From: Bactericera cockerelli
Taxonomy: Eukaryota > Arthropoda > Insecta > Hemiptera > Triozidae
Assembly (NCBI GenBank): GCA_024516035.1
Contig: CM044956.1
Span: 2,811,501 to 2,875,500 of the forward strand
DNA length: 64,000 nucleotides
Direction of reading: 5' to 3'
Shown: positions 19,794-30,633 of the stretch, piece by piece
How the letters are laid out: every line of letters begins with the position of its first letter
Position numbering within the stretch: the first letter of the stretch is position 1
Notes under the pieces: generated by a model
Told to the model about the DNA's origin: nothing
The model's database searches: none
Seen by the model: only the letters and a program-made list of their open reading frames with translations
Program-made: the position numbers and the translations under genes

Positions 19794-20180
19794 AATTCGC
19801 CTCTGACAACACAAAGAGGCGTAAACCACATTTTCGAAATTTTACAGGAGAGCCAAAATGAGTTTTCTTTTGCATAAATTTTCTGTTCACGGTAGGAAAA
19901 CCATCACTTCCCTGCACCCGTGAATGACCATACGAACATTTCTGTTTCCAAATTTGATTATTTAACCGTAACTATCGATTTACGCCTGTTTGATTTGTCT
20001 GAAATAGAGAAAATGAGGGATACTCCTGATTTCAATTTTTGTTGTATCTTTTCTTTGGATTATAATTGGATTACGTCTATTTGTGAGAACAAAATATAGC
20101 ACTAGTAGACTCGATTCAAGTAATAAAACCGATTTCAAAAATTTGTGGTTTACGCCTCTTTGTGTTGTCAGAGGCGAATT
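19794..20180. mobile_element. MITE with perfect 37-bp TIRs
   Basis: 19794-19830 and 20144-20180 are exact inverted repeats beginning AATTCGCCTCTGACAACACA. Each TIR itself folds (CGCCTCT ... AGAGGCG), and a partial internal copy (TTTACGCCTGTTTGATTTGT) lies near 19980. The terminal AATT may be target duplication or TIR, so the superfamily is undecided. No coding capacity (387 bp). Confidence 0.85.
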
Positions 20181-20221
20181 ATGTTCCCACCAACATTGTA
20201 ATAATACGTATTTGCAACCTT

Positions 20222-20335
20222 AGTAGCTCGATCGATAATCGGTGGACTCGATCGATAAGTTAAGATTTTTTTTTACTAAAGCAATAGTTTGAGTAGATTG
20301 TGATTAACACAAATATGATAACTTTTAACTGATAA
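20222..20335 (+). repeat. SINE A copy, internally rearranged
   Basis: AGTAGCTCGATCGATAATCG, a second CTCGATCGATAAG, then TGATTAACACAAATATGATA of the family 3' end. Confidence 0.6.
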
Positions 20336-20364
20336 CTTAGTGGCATGCAACCGTGAGCATTGAA

Positions 20365-20672
20365 AGGAGCCATGATGAATCAATGTTGATGAAACCGGTT
20401 CCCTTCAGAACACCGAAGTTAAGCGACATCCAGCGAGGTTAAGACTTGGATGGGTGACCATTCAAATTCTAATTCTCGTGACGCTGGCTTTTCCCGGCCC
20501 CACTCAGGCTGGGTGAGGTCAATGTGAGTAGCAGGTTTGTGAGTTTCCTGCGAATGGAGGGTAAAACCCCCGTCGTGATATGACCATGGCAGTTGAAAGC
20601 GACGTTAAACCCCACTTAAAAAAAAAAAATAAAAAAAAAAAATAAAAAAAAAAAATAAAAAAAAAAAATAAA
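20365..20672 (+). repeat. SINE C (5S-derived) copy with box C, full length
   Basis: 5S-like head: ACACCGAAGTTAAGCGACAT, CCAGCGAGGTTAAGACTTGG and ATGGGTGACCA (box C region). Body CACTCAGGCTGGGTGAGGTC, CGTCGTGATATGACCATGGC, GTTGAAAGCGACGTTAAACC, then an A-rich tail of repeated A13T units to 20672. The best copy for the 5S origin. Confidence 0.85.
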
Positions 20673-21887
20673 TTAAGCAGAGAAAACTCTACTTTCATTT
20701 TGTTCTAACCTTGTCATCAACCTTGAATTTTTCCAACATAGGCGTAATGGTCTATGGTACACTCCGATCTCCAAACGGAACCCATAGTTGAAACAATGAA
20801 ATTTTCAATAATATTTTCATCCGGAAAAAGTTATCATATTTGTGTTTTATATTTGTCACAACTTCTCAAACTTGCCTTACTAATTTTTTGCCTGACTTTT
20901 GGAGCATGAACCACCGAATTCTAGATAACAAGTGCACCGCCTCATCGATCCAGGTACTGAGGTCGGTGAGATATTTACATCCGCAATAATAAATAAAGAA
21001 TTCATCTTCTTCATTTCCCACATGGTTTTTCTGGAGGCGTTGTTTGCTGTTTATTAAAAACCTGGTAAATCAATAATACCTCAATGATTGGAAAAGTCTA
21101 ATCTATCATTATTTACCTATGTTTCCTTGTTTGAAAATCCATCTGTTGTACAGATAGATATTATTTATGTTATGTATTATTTATGAACCCAAAGAAACCA
21201 TCAACAGAGCTTGGATGCAAATTACTTTACGTTTGAGTCACTTCTGAGTGGGATTGGCATCAATGCTTCTGAATAACATACAGCAATGTTTTAGATCTCT
21301 CGTTTTTTGCCCATTTCAAAATTTGAAGCAAGAGAGTAAGTTTTATTAAATTCTTTTTACAAGTTATAGGCACTTTCCCAAAGAATCTTTTTTTTCCTTG
21401 AAGGCGCAAGAAGTTCGATAAAGAAAAGAATATTATGATCTCGCTTTTCTTCAAAATGTTTCAATATAAGTATTATGCCTATTCATATATTATTTATTAT
21501 CGTCTCACATCTGTATTGAAATAAGTCGGGAAAAGTCTTTGAATTGTATTGACAAAAGTGATACATTTCCCCAGCAAGTTCAGACTTTTGACAAATTTCC
21601 TGGAATCGTAAGGAAATTTCAGTTGGGGTTATCTCTAATGCTGTATCTCTTGCCATTTCGCCTAAAGAATTCGGGCGCACAAACACAGATACAAATCCGA
21701 CCATATTTCTTTTTTAAATATTAAGATTTGGGTCAATTTTTTCCATGTTTCCGGGACATTTTTCTGTCTTTTTTTCCTTTTTCCTGCCCTTGCAGGAAAA
21801 CATAAGGATGTTCTCAAAGATCACGTTTCACGGGTAGTCAAGAGTACAGATTACTATTAAAAACACAGCTAAAATTTAGTAAGAAGC
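20673..21887. other. unassigned; degraded SINE A head at 20905-20969
   Basis: 20905-20969 has TGAACCACCGAATTCTAG and GGTACTGAGGTCGGT in reverse orientation. The rest (including 21260-21720) shows only short frames without splice or family support. Confidence 0.4.
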
Positions 21888-22075
21888 ATAGGTAGTCAGG
21901 TGGTTAACGCGCTAGTCTGGTATTCCAGGTAGTGTAGGGATCCGTTGTTTCGAATCCCACCCAGTGCATGAACTTTTCCTCATAATAATAAGACTCTGAG
22001 GTTTAGATGGTAGAAAATTCTTTGAGCATTAACCTCGCCTGGTCGTTACCTTCCACTCATTATTATTATTATTTC
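21888..22075 (+). repeat. SINE B copy
   Basis: TAGTCAGGTGGTTAACGCGC, GTTTCGAATCCCACCCAGTG, body with AACCTCGCCTGGTCGTTACC and an ATT tail. Lacks part of the TTTGTGACC segment. Confidence 0.8.
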
Positions 22076-22489
22076 TTATTCAGCAGTTTTTTTTCATCAA
22101 ATAAGTGTCATAAACCGAGTTCATTTTTCGTTCATTTAAACAAGAAAGCTTTTTCATTTGAACAAGATCGTTTTTCCTAGTTCTGAATAAGAAAACGAGA
22201 AAATTACTCGTCTAAAGTAATCATTTATTCATTAACGCCCTGAAGTGTTTCATATTTTCTTGTTTCCTTGTCTACTAGATATCATTTGCGCCAGTTTCTA
22301 CTATTAGATGACGTTTGAAAGTTTCAATTTTGAAGTTTTTGGGTCAAAGAGATTGAATTTTTTTTTATGAAAATATAACTTCTTAGACTTATTGGTATAA
22401 TGCTTATTTTTCATTGGTTTTTATTTCATTGTTTTGTTTCAAGATTTCTTTATTGAATGTGAGCAATCTCAATCTATCTCTTTGTCCTT
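22076..22489. other. no recognised feature
   Basis: A+T-rich, no family match. Confidence 0.35.
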
Positions 22490-22695
22490 ATAACTAGCAA
22501 ATTAGGTTCATGAACATGGCAGAGATTGCCATAGGCATAACCGCGCCCTTTAGTTAGGACAAATGTTAATAAATATTTTTCTATTCTTTTTTAATTTTTA
22601 TTGTATATAATGTTTCTATTTTTTCATTGTTATAATAATTATTTGTACTGTACATAATATGTCTTTTTATATCTATTAAGTGTTTAATAATATTA
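22490..22695 (+). repeat. LINE 3' tail (family H)
   Basis: Plus-strand orientation: GAGATTGCCATAGGCATAAC, CGCGCCCTTTAGTTAGGAC, then a T-rich stretch ending in TTTAATAATATTATTATT. Confidence 0.7.
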
Positions 22696-22748
22696 TTATT
22701 GAACTTTCGTTAGCAATAATGCGGTAGCATTACGAGAATTCATATGTT

Positions 22749-23009
22749 TTTTGGGCAAATGATATGATTAGGAGTTTTGTATTTGGCGAAATGATATAAT
22801 CAGGAGTTTTGTATTTGGGCAAATGATAGGATTAGGAGTTTTGTATTTGGGCAAATAATAGGATTAGGAGTTTTGTATTTGGCCAAATGATAGGACCAGG
22901 AGTTTTGTATTTGGCCAAATGATATGATTAGGAGTTTTGTATTTGGTCAAATGATAGGATTAGGAGTTTTGTATTTGGGAAAATGATAGGATTTAGGAGT
23001 TTTGTATTG
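22749..23009 (+). repeat. 32-bp minisatellite, eight units
   Basis: Unit TTTGGGCAAATGATAGGATT followed by AGGAGTTTTGTA, repeated eight times with a few substitutions. The array runs straight into a SINE E 3' end at 23010. Confidence 0.9.
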
Positions 23010-23045
23010 CTGAGCTACCCACTAAATTTCTGAAATAATTACTTA
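23010..23045 (+). repeat. SINE E 3' end fragment
   Basis: GCTGAGCTACCCACTAAATT then GAAATAATTACTTA, compared with the family end GCGCTACCCACTAAAATTG. Confidence 0.5.
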
Positions 23046-23564
23046 ATGTTCATGAAATATAAAGTTAATTTTTCAGAGGAAAACTTTTTTTTCGAGTGAT
23101 TTTTTTTTCTCATTATATTATTATTATTTTTTTTTTTGAAAAATTACCTTATATGTTAAATAAAAGGAAAACCTCAACACCCCGTATAGAGTAGCCGTCT
23201 CTTGTAGTTATACATCCGCCAGGATAGCTTTGAGTACTGTTGAATTACAAGATTTACAAGGGACTATCAGAGAATCGGAGAGCTTTGATGTGAAACATTT
23301 GAACACAAACCCACTCATAAAATATTCAAGTTCAATCCATCTGAAAGGACAGCACTACAGATATCCTGAGGCTATTTTCTTCCATCGCTTCTTGTGTTCA
23401 GAAATTTTCTTGCTAAAAATGATATTTATATATTATGTTTAGACTGAGAGATTGAGGAGACAGGGAGACTATTTTTAGTGTTATCTTTAGCCGGAGAGAG
23501 TGAGGAGACTATTTTTAGTTTAATTATTTTCAAGATATTTTCTATCTATTTTTTTTAGTAAATG
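23046..23564. other. no recognised gene
   Basis: A 70-codon frame at 23230-23442 opens with TTG, not ATG, and lacks splice signals. Confidence 0.35.
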
Positions 23565-23635
23565 TAAGGGTTGGGTTTGAGCATGAACCTCGCCTGGTGG
23601 TCACCTTCCACTAGAGAGTATTATTATTATTATTT
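23565..23635 (+). repeat. SINE B 3' end fragment
   Basis: GAGCATGAACCTCGCCTGGT, CACCTTCCACTAGAGAGTAT and an ATT tail. Confidence 0.75.
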
Positions 23636-23734
23636 ACTAGGTAGCCTATAAACAGTGTGGGACAATACAGGGAATAAGTCAGTATAGTTTGGCTGAGGAA
23701 TCTTCTTATGACATTTAAGTAATTGGCAGACAAT

Positions 23735-23925
23735 TTTTTTATTTATTTACACTTTATTAATAGTACATATTATATACAACACAAATAATTACAAATTAAA
23801 ATTAAATATAAAAGAAGAAAAAAAAATAATGAAAAAAAAAAAAAAAAAAAAATATACATAATATATGTCCTAACTAAATGGCGGGGTTATTGCCTTTGGC
23901 AATCTCTTCCACCCAACACAATGCC
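23735..23925 (-). repeat. LINE 3' tail (family H)
   Basis: ATT-rich and A-rich tail, TGTCCTAACTAAATGGCGGG, stem-loop ATTGCC-TTT-GGCAAT, CTCTTCCACCCAACAC. Confidence 0.7.
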
Positions 23926-25433
23926 TAAGTAGGCGACCAGGTCCCTGGATCCTAGACCCTAGTACCTACAACTAGATATTATAGACGATTTTCGGGACTC
24001 CGTTGAGGCCGCTTACATTTAATAACATTTTGGAGAGATTCCAAAAACTGGAGTTCTCGATGAAAAGTTTTATGTTTAATAAATATAGACTTATTAATTG
24101 AATTAAAAGTTTAATAACATGGTTAGATTATTCTGCGTGGTATACCGGCGGTACTCTAGGGTCTAGGCCTCCGTTGTGTTCGCGTACTTGGCTTTAACTT
24201 TGACCCAGATTACAAAACAATATTGTCCATGCGTGTACCTACTTCATTAATTTGGTCCTTTTATTTATCTTGATTAATATATGTATTACTTTGCATATAT
24301 TTTACAAGTTTGTTTGAGTGTTTAATAATTATATTACAAATTTGTTTGTAATTTTAAGTTGATTGTTTTGTAAATATAAATATAATATCAATAAAACTTT
24401 TTTTAACTTTGCACCTTCAGTTGAGGGTTATACAATACGTACATAATTACATACATATAGGTAGATAGAGATGAAATGTCACAGAATATGAAACCCAAAT
24501 ATTTTTTTTCTTCTCATAGCTCTTTTTCCCCAAAATAAAATGTTTGGAATTTGCTCAAATGTGAAAGGTTAAACTTTAGCCTTAGAATCCGTTTCAAAGC
24601 CCTTAGAGTTCTTAGAATCCACATGTCTGTATAGATTGTAAGCATTCAAAGGTATTTTCGATTTTGTATGCCTCCTCCGTTTATGATATGCTAGAGTTTA
24701 TGCAAAACCCACACGTATTAATTTTCATAAAAAAGTAAACATTGTAGGTAGTATAAAATAAATTTCCTACATAAAAAAAATTTAAGCGTTTTTTATGATT
24801 CGTCTTTTTTTCTCTCTCTTTCTCTCTCTCTTTGTCGTTCTCTCTTTCTCTTTTTTTTTCTCTCTCTCTTTTATTATTGTTATCTTAAACATTGTTGAGT
24901 GAGACCATCTCCTCATAGGTTATTTTATATTAGCTTAGGAGATGTTGTATTTGTAAATTTAAAATTGTTATGAATAAATATAAATCAAATCAAATCTCTT
25001 TCTTTCTCTCTCTCTCTCTCTCTCTTTCTGATTTCTTACTTCCGAGATATCTAATATTAGATATTGATTGTATTATATGTTTGTTTTTGAATTTACTTGA
25101 TTTCGTATACATACACGCGTAAAAACAAACAATAAACAAGCGTTCCAAATAATGTGTCATCAGACTGGCTTTCTTTTTTTTTTTTAGATTTAATCTAAGT
25201 GCAAACAAATATTTATTTAATAATAACATTTCTTTTTTTCATTTATTAGATGGGCTTTCATTGAGGATATCAACTTTCCCTTTTAGCCTCATATTATAGT
25301 CTGCTCAGGACCATACCTGCGACCTACAAAAATACAAACTAACCATTGTTCTGTAGTTCAGATGGGCCCGGAACCACTTTCGCATTACTTTAGGGCACTT
25401 TACATTATTTACTTCCATGCCATTCCGTAAACT
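23926..25433. other. unassigned, with CT-rich microsatellites
   Basis: CT-rich tracts at about 24805-24870 and 24995-25028 flank a segment whose end (ATGAATAAATATAAATC) resembles a LINE poly(A)-type tail near 24970. A short GAAGAGG-free TA-rich stretch precedes. No gene signals. Confidence 0.35.
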
Positions 25434-25495
25434 GAAAATCTCGGTTAGAATTTTCCCCTCCAGCCGGGATTCGAACCCGCAACCTCCAGGAACTC
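25434..25495 (-). repeat. SINE F head fragment
   Basis: CCAGCCGGGATTCGAACCCG and CAACCTCCAGG in reverse orientation. Confidence 0.65.
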
Positions 25496-25980
25496 GATTT
25501 TTTCTTGTATTTTCTATCTCCAAGATTTTTTTCTCCAGTTATTTATTCATTGCTCCTCATCTGCCTGCTCTCTCCACGTCGTGTTGTCCGGAAGATATAT
25601 TATCCTTATCCTCACATTCCTAGCTCGTTCTTATTCCTTAGTGTCTGTCGGATTTCCATCCGTGACAGGTGGGGGTGAGATTGGGTGGGCGGGTGCCCTT
25701 GACACCTCAGAAGAAATAGAGCCCTGCTTGCTGAATATGAATGTCCTTGCTTTCCTTGTTACGATTTCAATTTATCTGCACTATTATTATTATAGTAAGC
25801 TTTATTAGGTAGAACAAAAAATATATACAGTAATTTACAATGAAATATAAAGAAAAACAAAAAGATTAAGCAAAGATACAAAAAAAAGAGAATGAAGTTA
25901 ATATCCTACCTAAAGGGTGGGATATTAACTTTTTCTTGCACATTTAGTCTTTCTATTTAATTTTATGTCTCATTGACTGC
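25496..25980. other. no recognised gene
   Basis: Ends in an A-rich stretch (25800-25900) with an inverted ATATCCTACC/GGTGGGATAT hairpin near 25901-25930. No family match. Confidence 0.3.
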
Positions 25981-25982
25981 CT

Positions 25983-26548
25983 ATATACAGGGTGTTACAA
26001 AAAAATTATGTCTCACCCTGTACAACACTTTAGTTTTGTTTTTCGATATGACTAACAAAAAATGTGTAAAATTAGGTTAGAATTATTAATCTCAAATAAA
26101 AAATTTAAAAAAAATCAGTTAAAAAAAAAATCAAGTCATTATTTCACTTGTGAACCACCCTGTATAAAAAAAATTGATGCCAATTGAAAGTGCGTGTTTT
26201 CATTACACAAACACTTTCTATTCTTGTTATCGAAAAAATTAAACAAACTTGAGATTTAGAAAAAAAATTGGTCGAAAAAAAACCACCCTGTATGTAAAAT
26301 TTTTGTTTAAAAAAGTACTCAGGAACCATTTAGAAGTAAAATTATCAAATAAAATTCAGGTCGATTCATTTAAAAATCGAAAGTTGACACCTCAACTTCT
26401 GACTTTTGAACCACCCTGTATAAAAAAAATTTCATGACTGAAACCGCATAATTAGACCATGTACCCTAGGATTTTTTATTTTTCAAAAACTCTTTCAGGG
26501 GCCGAGTAATTTGAGGTGTCCAAGTTTGGTGGGACACCCTGTATATAA
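25983..26548. repeat. array of CACCCTGTATA end motifs at about 125-bp spacing
   Basis: CCACCCTGTATA-type motifs at about 26017, 26155, 26283, 26411 and 26533, plus TATACAGGGTGTT near 25987 in the opposite orientation. Segment ATTTAAAAATCGAAAGTTG near 26369 recurs inside the element 60101-61053, so this is the same family of TIR elements with internally repeated ends. Confidence 0.6.
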
Positions 26549-26559
26549 AACTCAAATCT

Positions 26560-26780
26560 GTGCGTGGCTGACTATGTATCTATTAGGGGGTGTCTGTTTA
26601 CAATACCACAGCCTAACAGATATCAAAATTTTCATGAGCATCGACCCCCTCAAAAACATCATCGTTTTGCTCAGAAAAATTATAAAAAGTTAAAAAAGGC
26701 ATGGCTGTCCAGCAGTACGGTCATGCCTTAGTTAATTTGAAATTTAGTCCCGTTGCGAAGTACGGGCAAACGGCTAGTAT
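26560..26780 (-). repeat. repeat G copy, inverted
   Basis: AAAAAGGCATGGCTGTCCAG, TTTGAAATTTAGTCCCGTTG and GTACGGGCAAACGGCTAGTA mirror 6777-6850. Confidence 0.55.
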
Positions 26781-27420
26781 AGTATATATTACAAAATAAT
26801 ACCTAATACACTCCGACATTACTGTCTCGCCGTGCAGTGGTCCAGAGGTCCAGACAGTGCATGCTCCTCATTTCTCCGAAAATTAATAATCACATCCACG
26901 AGGACAAAGACCAGATAAATGATTTTCGGAAATGGGGATTTCCGGGAACCCCAATAATGGTCCAAATCAGAGTGACCAATTTCCTGTGTGTCTCATTTCC
27001 AGGAATCAGGAGAGACGAAATTGGAGCTGGAATGAGTTCCTTTAATCTCTTGGAACCCCATCCCATCAAAGGACTCATCATAGCAGAAGTCATCATAATA
27101 TTAATGTTTTTGTCCTTAGGTCTTTCAGACTTGGATGAAAAGAATCAAAAATTAAATTTAAACAAAAGGAGACCATCTACAAAACGTCTTTTATATAAGG
27201 AGAATTTCGTCAAAATAGGTTCAGTAGTTCTGAGATTTCTGCGTTACAAGGAGTGTATTTAACAGACCGACAGACAGACAGACAGACCGACAGACAGACT
27301 TAGAACTAAAGTTGCTCAGGAGGTTATGGAACGTCCAAAAATATGAAAAAATTGAAATCGGAGCAAATAAATATATTTTTTTCCAAAACGAACACAATAC
27401 TTCCGAAATTTATCGTAAGT
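26781..27420 (+). repeat. repeat L with GACA microsatellite
   Basis: GAGATTTCTGCGTTACAAGG, AGTGTATTTAACAGAC, a GACA run (27264-27298) and AAAGTTGCTCAGGAGGTTAT match 53150-53430 in order. A 141-codon open frame (26837-27262) runs into the repeat and is probably fortuitous or part of a decayed element. Confidence 0.45.
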
Positions 27421-27959
27421 GATACCAGAAATAACAAAGAAGAAAATTCGTTTTAACATTCACGAGAATTCTTTTCAAAAATCATCTTTCATTTCTAACC
27501 GTTTCGTTCCTTGTATATGACAGGTCATTGATATCACTATGTTGACACCATTCGTCATCTAAAAAAGTCCCATTAAAACGATAACTTCATTCCCACAGAC
27601 AACCTCATCAAAAGTCCCATTAGAACCAGACGAGGTCTCAAAAATGAACTGAAAAAATCTGGTGTAAACATCACACGACTTTCCTTATCATATATTATTA
27701 GGAATGGAAACGGGACCAAAAGCCACTGGTGACTCAAAGGTAACATTTATCTAAAAATAAACATCAAATTCGTAATCAGCACCTTAAAATCATTGGATTT
27801 GATATGTCACAACCCCCATCTAGGATGAATAATAAAAAAGTTAGTCCAAGCGGGTCCCCCCCAAAATACCGGTAAATTGGGGCCGAGTTCAAAAAAGTTC
27901 AAGATATCAAAAATACCCGAGTTGTTCTTTTGTTCATTTTACGAGATTATTGTTTCAGT
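27421..27959. repeat. unassigned; repeat J at about 27720-27840
   Basis: CATTGGATTTGATATGTCAC then AACCCCCATCTAGGATGA and AATAAAAAAGTTAGT match 36477-36595. Rest unassigned. Confidence 0.4.
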
Positions 27960-28090
27960 TTTCAAGGAAAAAATTCCTGCCCCGCTGGGAATCGAACCCA
28001 GGTCACCATGCGTACAATGCCTAGCGCGCTAACTCACTCTACCACGGTGACTACTGATATGACCATGCAGTTGAAAGCGATGTTAAATTT
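27960..28090 (-). repeat. SINE E head joined to SINE C 3' fragment
   Basis: 27960-28055: GCCCCGCTGGGAATCGAACC, AGGTCACCATGCGTACAATG and CTACCACGGTGACTAC on the minus strand. 28056-28090: TGATATGACCATGCAGTTGA and AAGCGATGTTAAA, the plus-strand SINE C 3' end. Confidence 0.7.
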
Positions 28091-28185
28091 TTGTTTAAAA
28101 ACGCTTGCATACGAGTCTGCAACCATTGGAACATTTTCATCTTTACTATTCAAGGTCCAAAACCCAACTGACCAAATTTCGTATT

Positions 28186-28360
28186 GTGCGCATGACACAT
28201 ACCTTCTCTCTTCTCTCCCTCTACAATTCAATACTTCGCCATTGTGCGCATGACACACACTTTCCCTCTTCTCTCCCTTTACAATTCAATATTTCGTTAC
28301 ATAATATCGTTACATAATATCGTTACATAATTTCGTTACATAATTTCGTCACATAATTTT
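28186..28360 (+). repeat. two short tandem duplications
   Basis: A unit of about 58 bp beginning TGTGCGCATGACACA occurs twice (28187 and 28244), followed by about five copies of CGTTACATAATAT/TTT (28294-28355). Confidence 0.8.
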
Positions 28361-28589
28361 GGTTATGTGCCAGAGCAAAGACATGAAAATGTCAAAATGA
28401 TCAGAATAGACTCCTATTATTTTTTTAATCGAAGAAAATGTTGTTCTCTAACATTTTTTGTATCTTTAACCAATTCATAGAAACGGCGCTTGCTGCCAAT
28501 ATTTGCGACCCTGCGGCCGCATTCTGCGGCGGATTGCAACCAAAAGTTTCGTGGTTCGTCTGGTGTATAAAATTAATTTCCATACCAAA

Positions 28590-28800
28590 TTTCAAGTCTC
28601 TAGCTCTTACCGTTCTTGAGATATCCTGTTCACACACACACACACAGACAGACGCACGGACCAATGGCTGAAAACAACTTTTTTGGTATCCTGAGGCTAT
28701 GATCCGTCCAGAAATGTGAAAAACTGGGTAGGTCAAATTTTCGATGAATACAATACTTTCCTTATTATAGGATAAGGAAAGTAAAAAGGGTGTATGAGCA
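28590..28800 (-). repeat. repeat K copy
   Basis: CTTGAGATATCCTGTTCACA, GCACGGACCAATGGCTGAAA, GGCTATGATCCGTCCAGAAA and the hairpin CTTTCCTTATTATAGGATAA match 54112-54296 inverted. A CA microsatellite lies at 28629-28645. Confidence 0.6.
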
Positions 28801-28910
28801 TCGAATGGACCCTTCATGGTTGAATTTAGAAAGCAGTTAAAGATTTAATAATAAATTGACATAGTTGTACTAGTTATCATGTTATTAATATGTATTTCAT
28901 ATCGGTTTTA

Positions 28911-29880
28911 GTACAGGGTGGTCAAAAAGTGCCTTTTTTTCTATTAGGCACTTTAATCGATTATTGTATGGTCGATCGTGAAGCCCTTCAAAGCTTAGGA
29001 GAACTACCTTTGTATAAATGTTTAAATAAATAAACTATTGTTATTATTATTATTATTATAAAAAATAAAATAAAAAAAGATGAAATAGGTTGATACTTCT
29101 TAGAAAAGTCATCAGTGAGTCCACTTCACTGGTAGAGTTCAGTAAAGATGGTTTCCTACGTAAAATTTCATTAATATCTTTGTTATAAATTATTGTTATT
29201 GTAAAAAGATTTTCTGGTTAAGGTTCAAGGCTTGGGAGATTTTATATGAATCCTACACAATAAAATAGTGACCGGTCCATATTTTAAACACAACGTGAAA
29301 TCTGATTTTATGATTTAAGAAAATGTCCCAACAGCTCCTGACTTCTTCTTGTGGGGCTAACCGAAGGAGAAAGTCTACACCAATAAACTACGAATATCAG
29401 AGCAGCTCAAAACAATATTCTAGCAGTGATTGCCAAAATTTCTCTAGCAACAGCAAATTAAGGGCGGAATTAATAGACGTTTATGTAATACCTCTGTGGC
29501 CGATTGCGTACTGTGTAAGATAGGGAAAAACGACACTTACCAACGACTTAAGTTATAGATGCTGTCTATTAATTCCGCCCTTAATGTTCTAAAAAGAACC
29601 AATGATAAAATGAATTCTAGAGAAGACTACTTGACCAGCATAATTTTCCAGAATTTACGTAAAAAACCTCCATAAATATACAATACAATTCTCTCTTTAT
29701 CCTGCAAGAATGAGTAAAGAGTCCCTTTATTCTCACAGTCTTTTTCCATTTCTCACACAAAATATACTTTCTTTTTCAATTGAATTTACTTTTTTCTGTT
29801 CAAAAGTTCTTGAGTATTTACAGTTGATCAAAAGTTATTGAATATTCACATAGGAAAGCTACTTTTTGACTACCCTGTAC
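28911..29880. mobile_element. 970-bp TIR element, TACAGGGTGGTCAAAAAGT ends
   Basis: Left end GTACAGGGTGGTCAAAAAGT at 28911; right end ACTTTTTGACTACCCTGTAC ending 29880. No transposase ORF. Holds an ATT microsatellite (about 29038-29058) and the small MITE 29458-29584. Confidence 0.65.
29458..29584. mobile_element. 127-bp snap-back MITE
   Basis: Perfect 21-bp inverted repeats starting TTAAGGGCGGAATTAATAGA at 29458 and mirrored at 29564-29584. Terminal TTAA could be a piggyBac-type target duplication, but the GGGCGG ends are not typical of piggyBac. Confidence 0.8.
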
Positions 29881-30272
29881 CAGAGTGTACCAGTATCATC
29901 AATATTATCAACTGATTAGATATAATTAGTACCATTATTATTCTGGAATGACCCCAAGCCTTTAATGTGTATGGGGTCAAGCGACTATCTCAGATAATAC
30001 CGCTAGGCTGGGCTGGAAATGAAGGGAGCCCTCTGTTTGGGACGCACCCTAGTGTCTCGCATGACTGACACACAGATAGTGGGTCGCGGTCCAGCTGAGA
30101 TTTCAGATATAAAGACAAACCTCGTTAGAGGAATGCTGCTATACCTAAAGAAAATAATATATATATATTAAAACATGTTTACATCATCAGAGGTCTGCCT
30201 GTGCTAGTAACTCTTCCACTACTTCCACATCAATATCTTCATTCTGGTTTTTATAATCAATTATGAAAATAT
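29881..30272. other. no recognised feature
   Basis: A G/C-richer block (29950-30120) has no match elsewhere in the window. Confidence 0.35.
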
Positions 30273-30430
30273 CTACCGACCTCAGTAGCTTGATCGATAA
30301 GGCGGAGGACTTGTATCCCGGAGGTCGGTGGTTTAAATCCCGGTTTCAGTGTAGATTTAGTAAAGCGAGTTTGAGTTGTTGTGATATCACGTAGGTGATT
30401 AACACAAATATGATAACTTTTTTTTTTATA
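30273..30430 (+). repeat. SINE A copy, full length
   Basis: ACCTCAGTAGCTTGATCGAT, AAGGCGGAGGACTTGTATCC, GGTTTAAATCCCGGTTTCAG, GTAGATTTAGTAAAGCGAGT, TGATTAACACAAATATGATA and a T tail. The most complete copy of the family here. Confidence 0.85.
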
Positions 30431-30633
30431 ATACGCTCTTATGTTCTTTTCAATACCACATTCTGTATAAAACCTTGCACTTTCTTTTAATGTTTAATGT
30501 TGCCAAGCGTTTGGTAACAGGTAACTTTACCTAGAAAGAAAATAAAAATTAGACCGAAAAATCATCGAAAACACTCTTCAGACTAGGAACAAACTTTTCT
30601 TCTTCAGTGGCATATTTATAATGTGTTTCTTTC

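Noticed and set aside
20390..20460. Genuine 5S rRNA gene
   Set aside because: Only the core matches; it lacks the 5S ends and continues into the common SINE C body with an A-rich tail.
22749..23009. CRISPR-like array
   Set aside because: Units are direct 32-bp repeats with no variable spacers, in a eukaryotic genome.
26837..27262. 141-codon open frame with a hydrophobic stretch
   Set aside because: Its 3' half is repeat L, also found at 53150-53430 without an open frame; no Kozak or splice support.
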